64,000 nt of DNA from Alkalihalobacillus alcalophilus ATCC 27647 = CGMCC 1.3604 (GTDB taxonomy: Bacteria > Bacillota > Bacilli > Bacillales > Bacillaceae_D). Shown here one piece after another: positions 42,144 through 50,003 of the stretch (position 1 is its first letter; every line of letters begins with the position of its first letter). The stretch lies in the NCBI RefSeq assembly GCF_000292245.2, contig NZ_ALPT02000017.1, positions 1-64,000 on the forward strand. Reading direction: 5' to 3'. The position numbers were made by a program, and so were the translations under genes. The notes under the pieces were generated by a model that saw nothing but the letters and a program-made list of their open reading frames with translations, made no database searches and was not told the origin of the DNA.

Positions 42144-43313
42144 TTATTCAGAATCATCCTCAGACTCTTCATCATTTTGACCATTTTGGAAATCATACCA
42201 TTCTTGACGATATTTATTAGCTACTTCAGTATGTTCTTGGAACGTATTCGTATATAATACTTGTCCATTGACACGAGCAAAGAAATAAAAGGCTTCAATG
42301 TCATCTGGTCTCATCGAGGCAATAATAGAATCTTGCCCAGGATTGGCAATTGGACCAATCGGGATACCTTCATACCGATACGTATTATATGGTGAATCAT
42401 ACTCTAAATCTGCCAAGGTTGTAATATACAAATGTTCTCCAATCGCATAAGCAACCGTTGGATCGACTTGGAGACGCATATTCGTTTCAAGACGGTTATA
42501 AAGAACTCCTGATATTTTATAGCGGTCCTCCGATTGCTGGGCTTCACGTTCAATAATAGAAGCCAAGGCTAATAATTCATGGAAAGTATACTCGCTTGTG
42601 TTCACTTCCTCGATATAATTATCATAAATAGCCTGGGTACGATTAAGCATCTCTTCAATAATGGTCTCGATTTCTGGATTTTCATCGGTAAAGTCATATC
42701 GTGCCGGAAATAAGTAGCCTTCTAATGGCTGTTTAATATCTTCCTGCAAAATTTCATCTGTAAGCATGTCATAACGGTCAATTAAAGAATTTAAATACTC
42801 TTCGTTTTCTACAACCTCTAAAATTTCATCTGTAGAATGATCCGTATTATTAGCGATAATCTCAACTGTATCTACTAACCATCTACCTTCAGGAATCGTA
42901 AAACTTAAAGCATAATCAACCATCACGGTACCTTCTTTTAACTCTGCGATTAAATCATCCATTGTCATACCCGTCGATAATTCATAAGTTCCTGCTTGAA
43001 ATCCTGATTCATTTTTATAACGAACATAATAACGAAAGACTGTCGCATTTTGTACTAAGCCTTCTTCTTCTAAGATCGTCCCAATTGTTGACGGTCCTGA
43101 CCCGATCGGGATCGTCACTTCAATTTTCTCAGGATTTTCCTCATTCATGGGTTCTAAAGCTGACTTTATGTAATTAAATCCACTAATTGCCACAATAGCC
43201 CCAGCAATTAATAAGACAAGAACCGTCACAAGTACGACTCTTCTCACGATTTTTGCTTGTGACACCCGTTCTTCAAATAGTTCATTTTTTGGCTTTTTAT
43301 TGGATTCAGACAT
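42144..43313 (-). CDS. mltG: Endolytic murein transglycosylase MltG
   Basis: Product of 389 aa: basic cytoplasmic tail, one membrane segment (about 27-46), LysM-like part (IPIGSGPSTIGTILEEEGLV), and the YceG catalytic domain with Glu255 in LALASIIEREAQQ. It cuts new glycan strands near the membrane and is thought to end their extension. C-terminus is acidic (QNDEESEDDSE). AAGGAGGAG site. It is the yrrL position in the conserved order. Confidence 0.94.
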   Translation of the reverse strand: MSESNKKPKNELFEERVSQAKIVRRVVLVTVLVLLIAGAIVAISGFNYIKSALEPMNEENPEKIEVTIPIGSGPSTIGTILEEEGLVQNATVFRYYVRYKNESGFQAGTYELSTGMTMDDLIAELKEGTVMVDYALSFTIPEGRWLVDTVEIIANNTDHSTDEILEVVENEEYLNSLIDRYDMLTDEILQEDIKQPLEGYLFPARYDFTDENPEIETIIEEMLNRTQAIYDNYIEEVNTSEYTFHELLALASIIEREAQQSEDRYKISGVLYNRLETNMRLQVDPTVAYAIGEHLYITTLADLEYDSPYNTYRYEGIPIGPIANPGQDSIIASMRPDDIEAFYFFARVNGQVLYTNTFQEHTEVANKYRQEWYDFQNGQNDEESEDDSE

Positions 43314-43670
43314 TGTTCTCCTCCTTACACCGTTCCATTATACTATAAACGAAAAAGAAATCAGTAGTAATTTCAGTGATTTTGTCGATTTATTCCTTTT
43401 AATGGATTAAAGTTGGCAATATTATTATTAGGATGTGTTAATGTAGTGGGCATCACACATTCTATCGTTAGCTTTTTTAATTTGACGAGGTTGCGCTTTG
43501 TTTTTTATACCATCCCCTGCCATGTTCGGGTGGACGAGCTTCCTCTCCCTTTTTTACACTCCCTCACGAGTCAACTCTGAAGAACAACGCTCTTGCTCCG
43601 ACCACCCCGTGCAAAATGCAAAAAACTCCTCCCAACACCATTCGGCGTTCGGAGGAGTTTGGACTGTAAT
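43314..43670. other. Gap between mltG and yrzB, terminator only
   Basis: Apart from the terminator at 43619-43660 no gene, repeat or clear riboswitch was seen. The segment from about 43495 to 43620 is richer in G+C, but short reading frames here lack ribosome sites. Confidence 0.5.
43619..43660 (-). terminator. Intrinsic terminator after yrzB
   Basis: Minus strand: AAACTCCTCC pairs with GGAGGAGTTT around an 18-nt loop with its own GAACGCC/GGTGTT pairing, followed by a T-run. Confidence 0.85.
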
Positions 43671-43958
43671 TTATTCTTCTTCTGCTTCTTCAGAAAATGT
43701 GTTAAGCATTTCTTCGATGATTTCCCATTCTTCGTCTGTTTCGACTGGGAATAGGGCGATGTCGTTTTCTTCATCGTCACGGTCTTCGTAACGGAATGCA
43801 AAAACTTCCACTTCTTCATCTTCTGCTTCTTCTCCAACAGGAGTCACAAGAATATATGATTGGTTCGTTTCGTCAACTGTAAATTTAAATAACTCATCAA
43901 ATAAATGTTCGTCACCATTCTCATCAGGAATGACAATGCGATCTTTTTCTTCTGTCAT
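43671..43958 (-). CDS. yrzB: YrzB-family (DUF1292) acidic protein
   Basis: Product of 95 aa, very acidic. DUF1292 pattern: DENGDEHLFDELFKFTVDET, SYILVTPVGEE, EVEVFAFRYEDRDDEE and VETDEEWEIIEEMLNTF. Function unknown; the family is regularly found with ruvX and yrzL. GAGGTG site before the ATG; 15 bp after ruvX. Confidence 0.92.
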   Translation of the reverse strand: MTEEKDRIVIPDENGDEHLFDELFKFTVDETNQSYILVTPVGEEAEDEEVEVFAFRYEDRDDEENDIALFPVETDEEWEIIEEMLNTFSEEAEEE

Positions 43959-43973
43959 GCTTACACCTCTTTA

Positions 43974-44390
43974 TTATTTATGATCAAGATAACCCTGTAA
44001 AATAAGGACAGCGGCCATTTTATCAATTACTTGTTTTCTTTTTTTACGGCTAACATCAGCTGTAATTAACATACGCTCTGCTGCAACTGTTGTCAATCGC
44101 TCGTCCCATAGTTTGACTTGAATTCCTTCAATCTCGTTTTCAAGTTGTTTAGCAAATGCTTGGCACATTTCGCCACTTGGGCCAATCGTTCCATTCATGT
44201 TCTTTGGCAAACCAACTACAATCGCCGTGACTTCATGCTCTTGTACAAGCTCTGAAACGCTCTTGATATCAGATTGTAAATCATCTTCTGAGCGTTTCAA
44301 AGTGACAAGTCCTTGAGCAGTCCAGCCTAATTCATCACTTAATGCGACACCGATGGTTTTTGTTCCTACATCTAGTCCTAACGTTCTCAT
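43974..44390 (-). CDS. ruvX: Putative Holliday-junction resolvase RuvX (YqgF family)
   Basis: Product of 138 aa. RNase-H-like fold: LGLDVGTKTIGVALSDELGW (first catalytic Asp), AIVVGLPKNMNGTIGPSGEM, VKLWDERLTTVAAERML (catalytic Glu) and DKMAAVLILQGYLDH (last Asp). Family roles include junction resolution and 16S rRNA 5'-end maturation. Its ATG overlaps the yrzL stop (ATGA). Confidence 0.93.
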   Translation of the reverse strand: MRTLGLDVGTKTIGVALSDELGWTAQGLVTLKRSEDDLQSDIKSVSELVQEHEVTAIVVGLPKNMNGTIGPSGEMCQAFAKQLENEIEGIQVKLWDERLTTVAAERMLITADVSRKKRKQVIDKMAAVLILQGYLDHK

Positions 44391-44659
44391 CCAATCTCCT
44401 TACGATGTTGTGATAAATATGATTTTACTAGCTGTTCAATCAATTCATCTCTTTCAAGCTTGCGGATAAGTGTACGCGCTTCTTTATGACGTGGAATGTA
44501 AGCAGGGTCACCAGATAACAAATAACCAACAATTTGATTAATTGGATTATATCCCTTTTCCTCTAAGGCCTCATACACTGAAAGCAAAACCTCTTGGACA
44601 TCAACATCAACGGAATCATCAGGAAAATTAAATTGCATCGTTTTGTCCATAGAGCTCAT
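44387..44659 (-). CDS. yrzL: IreB-family regulatory protein (UPF0297, YrzL)
   Basis: Product of 90 aa from ATG 44659 behind GAGGTG (an ATG at 44680 lies before the site). MDKTMQFNFPDDSVDVDVQE, VYEALEEKGYNPINQIVGYL and LSGDPAYIPRHKEARTLIRK are the family blocks. In Enterococcus the homologue IreB is a substrate of the PASTA kinase IreK; the threonine in the N-terminal DKTMQFN motif is the phosphorylated type of site. Overlaps ruvX by 4 bp. Confidence 0.93.
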   Translation of the reverse strand: MSSMDKTMQFNFPDDSVDVDVQEVLLSVYEALEEKGYNPINQIVGYLLSGDPAYIPRHKEARTLIRKLERDELIEQLVKSYLSQHRKEIG

Positions 44660-44751
44660 CACAAACACCTCTTTCTTCAATAACCATTTGTATAATTAAA
44701 CAGTGTATACAAATAGCTTGTTTATATCCATTGTACACCATCTCCATTAAA

Positions 44752-47391
44752 TTAGGAAATTGATTTTACGTAATCTGTTACATATGCTATCGCTGCATCT
44801 ACTTGTTCAGGTTTTTTTCCACCTGCTTGAGCCATGTCTGGACGACCACCACCGCCACCGCCACAGCGTGTTGCTACTTCTTTTACAATCTTTCCAGCAT
44901 GGAATCCTTTTGCCATTAAATCTTTTGTAACCCCAGCAACGATATTTACTTTTTCTCCATTTACAGCAGCAAGAACAATAATACCTGATTGTAAGTCTTG
45001 TTTCAATTGATCGACAATAGAGCGTAAACCGTCCATATCACCAGCTTCTACTTTTTTCGCTAAGACACGGACACCATCGACGTCAACCGTTTCATTCACA
45101 AGGTTCCCAGCTTCCATGTTACCCAATTTAGCTGCAAGTGATTCATTTTCACGTTGAGATTGACGAATTTGTTGTTGAAGAGCTTCGACACGAGCTGGAA
45201 CATCCTTCACATTTTTCGCTTTTATTAACTCTGCCGCTTCGTGAAGTAAATCAAGCTGTTCTTTCATAAATTGATAAGCACCTTTACCTGTCACAGCTTC
45301 AATTCGTCTGATCCCTGCTCCGATTCCTGACTCAGAAACAATTTTAAATAAGCCAATTTCAGCTGAATTGCTCACATGACAACCACCACATAATTCAAGG
45401 CTATAATCACCAATTTGTACAACACGTACGATATCGCCATATTTTTCACCAAATAAAGCCATCGCTCCCATTGCTTTTGCATCATCAATTTTTTTATTTG
45501 AAATGTTTACATTGATTGCGTCCCAAATCTTTTCATTGACAATCGCTTCTACTTTTTGAAGTTCCTCTTGTTTGACTTGTCCGAAATGCGAAAAGTCAAA
45601 ACGTAATCTTTCCTCTGACACGAGGGAACCTGCTTGATTAACATGTGCTCCTAATACATCTTTCAGTGCTTGGTGTAATAAATGGGTTGCTGTATGGTTT
45701 TTTACAATCCCGTTTCGTTCCGTTTGCTCCACAATCGCTTCAACAATTTGTCCTTGTGATAATTCCCCTTCTTCTACTTTTACAGTATGAAGATGTTGTC
45801 CATTTGGAGCTTTTTTTACATCTAGTACAGAAACGAGTAACCCATTTGCTCGGAAAATCCCATTATCAGAAACTTGCCCACCACTTTCAGCATAAAATGG
45901 TGTTTGAGCTAAAATAACTTGTGCTTCTTCTCCCGTTTTTGCTAAATCAACTTTAGATTTATTAACGAGAATAACTTCTACTCGAGTTTCTAACTTTAAC
46001 TGCTCATATCCAACAAATGTACTTTCTGTTTTTAACTCACCTAGTATTTCATCTTGAACTTGCATCGAGCCCGAATCTTGACGAGCTGAACGAGCACGTG
46101 TTCTTTGCTTTTCCATCTCTTCTTCAAAACCAGTACGGTCAATTTCCAAGCCTTTATCTTGAACATATTCCTCTGTTAAATCGACAGGGAAGCCATAAGT
46201 ATCATACAGACGGAAAACATCACGCCCTGCAATTTGTTGTTGCTCGTTCTTTTGGGCATCAGCGATAATTTTTTCTAGAATTGATAACCCTTCATTTAAC
46301 GTATCATGGAAACGCTCTTCCTCCGTTTTAATGACTTTTTCAACAAAGTCTCTTTTTTCTAAAACTTCTGGGTAAAAATCTTTCATTACTTCGCCAACAA
46401 CTGGTACGAGTTGATACATAAACGGACGATCAATCCCAATTAATTTCGCATAACGAACCGCACGACGGAGAAGTCTTCTTAGTACATAACCGCGCCCTTC
46501 ATTAGATGGTAGAGCTCCATCTGTAACCGCAAAAGCAACCGTACGAACATGGTCCGCAATCACTTTAAATGAAACATCTGACTCAACTGAATCGCCATAA
46601 TTCACCTTAGTTAACTCACTCGTTGCTTGAATAATCGGCATAAATAAGTCTGTTTCAAAGTTGTTTGGAACATCTTGAATGACTGAAACCATTCGTTCAA
46701 GTCCCATTCCAGTATCAATGTTTTTCTTCGGAAGTGGTGTATAAGTTCCATCTGGATTATGGTTAAACTGAGAAAATACTAAGTTCCACACTTCAAGATA
46801 ACGGTCATTTTCTCCCCCTGGATAAAGCTCTGGATCAGACGGGTCATCACCATAAGATGGACCTCGATCATAGAAAATTTCCGTATTCGGACCACTTGGA
46901 CCTTCTCCGATATCCCAGAAATTCCCTTCCAAACGAATAATCCGCTCTACTGGAACCTTAATTTTCTTTTCCCAATATTCATAGGCCTCATGATCTTCTG
47001 GATGGACCGTAACCGATAATTTCTCCGGATCAAAGCCAATCCAATTTTCATCTGTTAAAAACTCCCATGCCAACTCAATCGCTTCTTCCTTAAAATAATC
47101 ACCAATGGAGAAGTTACCAAGCATTTCAAAAAAAGTATGGTGTCGTGCCGTTTTCCCGACATTCTCAATATCATTTGTTCGAATCGATTTTTGAGCATTC
47201 GTAATTCGCGGATTAGCTGGAATCACACGTCCATCAAAATACTTCTTTAAAGTCGCAACCCCACTATTAATCCAAAGTAAGGACGGATCCTCGTGTGGGA
47301 CAAGTGATGCACTTGGTTCAATGTCATGTCCTTTTTCCTTAAAAAAATCTAAAAACATTTGTCTTACTTGTGCAGAGGTTAATGTTCTCAT
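44752..47391 (-). CDS. alaS: Alanyl-tRNA synthetase
   Basis: Product of 879 aa from ATG 47391, spaced properly from AAGGAGAG; an upstream TTG is too close to it. Class II catalytic core 1-~430 (PHEDPSLLWINSGVATLKKY, HHTFFEMLGNFSIGDYFKEE), editing domain with NHTATHLLHQAL and CGGCHVSNSAEIG (zinc/His-Cys site), and C-Ala domain ending CGGGGGGRPDMAQAGG. It is preceded by an Ala T-box, so it is induced when uncharged tRNA-Ala builds up. Confidence 0.97.
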   Translation of the reverse strand: MRTLTSAQVRQMFLDFFKEKGHDIEPSASLVPHEDPSLLWINSGVATLKKYFDGRVIPANPRITNAQKSIRTNDIENVGKTARHHTFFEMLGNFSIGDYFKEEAIELAWEFLTDENWIGFDPEKLSVTVHPEDHEAYEYWEKKIKVPVERIIRLEGNFWDIGEGPSGPNTEIFYDRGPSYGDDPSDPELYPGGENDRYLEVWNLVFSQFNHNPDGTYTPLPKKNIDTGMGLERMVSVIQDVPNNFETDLFMPIIQATSELTKVNYGDSVESDVSFKVIADHVRTVAFAVTDGALPSNEGRGYVLRRLLRRAVRYAKLIGIDRPFMYQLVPVVGEVMKDFYPEVLEKRDFVEKVIKTEEERFHDTLNEGLSILEKIIADAQKNEQQQIAGRDVFRLYDTYGFPVDLTEEYVQDKGLEIDRTGFEEEMEKQRTRARSARQDSGSMQVQDEILGELKTESTFVGYEQLKLETRVEVILVNKSKVDLAKTGEEAQVILAQTPFYAESGGQVSDNGIFRANGLLVSVLDVKKAPNGQHLHTVKVEEGELSQGQIVEAIVEQTERNGIVKNHTATHLLHQALKDVLGAHVNQAGSLVSEERLRFDFSHFGQVKQEELQKVEAIVNEKIWDAINVNISNKKIDDAKAMGAMALFGEKYGDIVRVVQIGDYSLELCGGCHVSNSAEIGLFKIVSESGIGAGIRRIEAVTGKGAYQFMKEQLDLLHEAAELIKAKNVKDVPARVEALQQQIRQSQRENESLAAKLGNMEAGNLVNETVDVDGVRVLAKKVEAGDMDGLRSIVDQLKQDLQSGIIVLAAVNGEKVNIVAGVTKDLMAKGFHAGKIVKEVATRCGGGGGGRPDMAQAGGKKPEQVDAAIAYVTDYVKSIS

Positions 47392-47466
47392 ATTCAAACT
47401 CTCCTTTTCCCTTCATTTATCATCTTTAACGATACCAACGTAATCTAAACAACTTCATCATAGAAA

Positions 47467-47712
47467 TAAAAAAACTCACCCCTCTAAACCAAAGGGGCGA
47501 GATTATCTCACGCGGTACCACCCTAATTATGAACAACCAAACGTCCATATCTTAAGTGCCTTAACGCGGCTAACGGTAGAGTTTTCTCTACACTCAGGAT
47601 TAGCTTTCTGCAAACATCGTTCATAGGATTCTTTTCAGCCTAAGAGAATCCCTCTCTTTTATGAAATAATTGCATACTCATTCCGTCAACGTCTTCATCA
47701 TTATGTAGTTGC
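47467..47712 (-). ncRNA. T-box riboswitch leader of alaS (Ala)
   Basis: Minus strand: stem I with GGAATGAGTATGCAA ... AGAGAGGGA ... GTTTGCAGAAAGCTAATCC, in which the specifier loop presents GCU (Ala) opposite AGTA. The T-box sequence AGGGTGGTACCGCG is at 47524-47511. The terminator stem CTCGCCCCTTTGG / CCAAA-region AGAGGGGTGAG (about 47501-47474) is followed by a T-run. Uncharged tRNA-Ala would stabilise the antiterminator. Confidence 0.95.
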
Positions 47713-47743
47713 CCTTCAATTATAGAAAGCGTTTTTTAAATTG

Positions 47744-48816
47744 TCAATGTTTCATCACATAAAGTCTTAAATGAAGCAATGTTACTTTTATGACAGCTAA
47801 AATTGGGACCGCTAGTAATAATCCAATCACACCCCCGACCTCAACGCCGACTAATAACGCTAAAATAATTAAAAGAGGGTGCATATGCAAAGTACGTCCG
47901 ACAATAACCGGAGACAAAATATTGCCTTCAATTTGCTGAATAATAAATAAGACAACAATGGCTAGAATCCCAGTTTGCATAGAATCCATTAAAGCAACAA
48001 CGATAGCAGGTGCCGCTCCAATAATTGGGCCAAAATACGGAATAATATCACATGCTCCGATAAATAACCCTAACAAAATCGCATATGGAACACCTAGAAT
48101 CCATAAACCAATCGTCGCTAATATAAACACACATATGGAAACGAGAATTTGTCCACGGATATAACTCCCAATTGAGTGGTCGACATCTTTGGCATAACGA
48201 TGTAATGATTTACGGTATTTTTTCGGCGTTAAATACCAAACCGTTTTCTGAATTAAACCATAATCCTTAAGAAAATAAAAACTAAAAACGGGATCACGAC
48301 AAGGGATAAAGCAGACTTTAAAATCGAAATCGCCGTTGCTTCTATTTGATCAAGTGCTTTTACTCCTAATGCTTGAAGTTGTTCGACCCATTCATCGACA
48401 TGGCTAGATAGTGGGGCCGGCAGCCTCTCTAATTGACTTCCTAGCTGAGCCAAATAAGATTGAATCTCCTTCATTTGCTCAGGTAGCAACTGAAGTGCTT
48501 CTTGGACTTGTTCAATAATAAAAGGAACACCTAAAAAGCCAGCAAAAGCAATGACTGCAATAAGCACTAAAAAAACGATAAGCACCGAAAGCGTTCGTGA
48601 TAGTCCATATTTATGTAAGCCTTCTACGATCGGATGAAGCAAATAAGTAATAAGTGCCGCAAGTAAAAAAGGTAATAGCAAAGCTTTAACAACAGCAAAA
48701 ATAGGCTTAAACGCTGGTGCGAGGGTGATAAAAATATAAATAATAGCTAGTAAAACGAGTGTTAAAATCGCCTTTTGTAAGAAACTTGATACCCTTTCCT
48801 TTTCCAACTGATTCAC
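47744..48816 (-). pseudogene. yrrI: AI-2E-family transporter YrrI, split by a frameshift
   Basis: Two frames together make one family protein. The first (48816-48253) gives the N-terminal membrane half, from KPIFAVVKALLLPFLLAALI to VIPFLVFIFL. The second frame starts beside it (FYFLKDYGLIQKTVWYLTPK) and continues with SIGSYIRGQILVSICVFILA, DIIPYFGPIIGAAPAIVVAL and GNILSPVIVGRTLHMHPLLI. The break lies in the T-rich run near 48255-48300. A single-base indel explains it. Intact homologues have about 350 aa and eight membrane segments; function unknown. Lies upstream of the alaS leader as in B. subtilis. GTG 48816 or TTG 48807 is the start. Confidence 0.82.
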
Positions 48817-48974
48817 CTCAAATGATAGTGTGTCACAGTTATTAGGAAATTATCATAGGATTTAAGTTTAAGTGCTGATGTCTCCATCCTAGGAGCGATC
48901 GGTACCCTCTTTCTCGTTGAAAAAGTTTTTTTAATTTGGTCTTTCATCCATTCAAGTTAAGCTCTTCCAAAAGT

Positions 48975-49007
48975 AAAAAACCGATCGGCATCAACACCGA
49001 TCGGTTT
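48975..49007 (-). terminator. Intrinsic terminator after the DUF3918-like gene
   Basis: Minus strand: AAACCGATCGG / CCGATCGGTTT stem, loop TGTTGATG, then a run of T. Confidence 0.87.
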
Positions 49008-49021
49008 GGCATAGCTATAAA

Positions 49022-49210
49022 CTAAAACATCTTCGCGACTTTTTTCTTGGTTTTTTTCCAAGTTTTTTTGTCGACTAAGTTATCCATATCAAAGGTGGTT
49101 ATCGGTTTCATAAAAGATTGTACCTTTTTTTTATTTCTTCTGCTTGTCATTGAGTAAGCAGCCGCACCGATTCCAATTGCAACTAAGGAGCTAATCGCTG
49201 TTGTACGCAT
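49022..49210 (-). CDS. Small membrane protein, YrzR/DUF3918-like
   Basis: Product of 62 aa: hydrophobic N-terminus (TAISSLVAIGIGAAAYSM), then a strongly basic part (SRRNKKKVQ, KKTWKKTKKKVAKMF). Such small proteins occur near yrrD in Bacillaceae. The ATG at 49210 is preferred; an ATG at 49222 touches the AAAGG site. It ends in a strong terminator, so it closes the recD2-yrrD side of the operon. Function unknown. Confidence 0.72.
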   Translation of the reverse strand: MRTTAISSLVAIGIGAAAYSMTSRRNKKKVQSFMKPITTFDMDNLVDKKTWKKTKKKVAKMF

Positions 49211-49270
49211 TGGGTCACACATCCTTTACTTTAGGATTTTTTAGCATTTAAGTGGCATCCACCTAAAAAG

Positions 49271-49459
49271 CTATGAGCCCACTTGTAAATCTGAGTCATC
49301 AAATAAGTCATCTAATGAACTTAAGGTTCCGTCCTCTTCTACTTGGTGAAGGGAGAGTTTACCATCTGATAAGCTCATTTCGACAAAGCAGTTCCAGCAG
49401 TAGTATTGATTCGTTCCTATTTTTCCGATATCTTTCGTTTGGCAATTTGGACAACGCAT
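49271..49459 (-). CDS. Small zinc-ribbon protein
   Basis: Product of 62 aa. Two CxxC knuckles, MRCPNCQTKDIG and YYCWNCFVE, make a zinc ribbon; the second half is acidic (LSSLDDLFDDSDLQ). A GGGAGG site precedes ATG 49459, 15 bp after yrrD. A small zinc protein beside yrrD is usual in Bacillus. Function unknown. Confidence 0.82.
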   Translation of the reverse strand: MRCPNCQTKDIGKIGTNQYYCWNCFVEMSLSDGKLSLHQVEEDGTLSSLDDLFDDSDLQVGS

Positions 49460-49474
49460 TTACAGGGCCTCCCT

Positions 49475-49948
49475 CTAAATAGACAGGATGGCTTTTTCCT
49501 TACCGACTACAAGCTTACCGCCGCCTCGAATGACTTTACGTCCTTCAATTAAGTCGGATAATAATCCATCTGTCACTTCATACCCTGTAATCGTGCCCAA
49601 TTCCTCATTAAAATATACATCTTCTACCAATCCTAGCTTTTCCCCTTCTTCACTCAATAGCAGTTTGCCACGGAATTGGTTTTTGCCATGTTTTAAATGA
49701 AGCCTGTGTTTCTCAGCTTCTGTATAATGGTGGAGTTTTTGTAAATCGCTCACCATTATGCCATCATTGCCAATCGAATGAATCTCTTCAATAGGAATAA
49801 GATAATGTCTATTCAGCCATCCTCTTTTATCAATCACAATGCTGGATACGCGCCCTTCATCACAAATCAGATCGAGCACAGCTCCAAACTCATTACCTGA
49901 CCCAACATCAATAACCGGAAGACCTTCAAGTGTCGAAAATGTCCGCAA
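49475..49948 (-). CDS. yrrD: YrrD, PRC-barrel domain protein
   Basis: Product of 157 aa from TTG 49948 (LRTFSTLEGLPVIDV, as MRTFSLLKGL in B. subtilis) behind GGTGGAG; an ATG at 49972 precedes the site. Two PRC-barrel-like halves: GLPVIDVGSGNEFGAVLDL and GKLLLSEEGEKLGLVEDVYF. The second ends DLIEGRKVIRGGGKLVVGK. PRC barrels bind RNA-processing or division partners; the role of YrrD is unknown. Follows recD2 by about 55 bp. Confidence 0.87.
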   Translation of the reverse strand: MRTFSTLEGLPVIDVGSGNEFGAVLDLICDEGRVSSIVIDKRGWLNRHYLIPIEEIHSIGNDGIMVSDLQKLHHYTEAEKHRLHLKHGKNQFRGKLLLSEEGEKLGLVEDVYFNEELGTITGYEVTDGLLSDLIEGRKVIRGGGKLVVGKEKAILSI

Positions 49949-50003
49949 AGTTATCTCCACCTTTCCGAACATTTTTAGTTTGCTCGGTCAGTTTTGAATT
50001 ATG

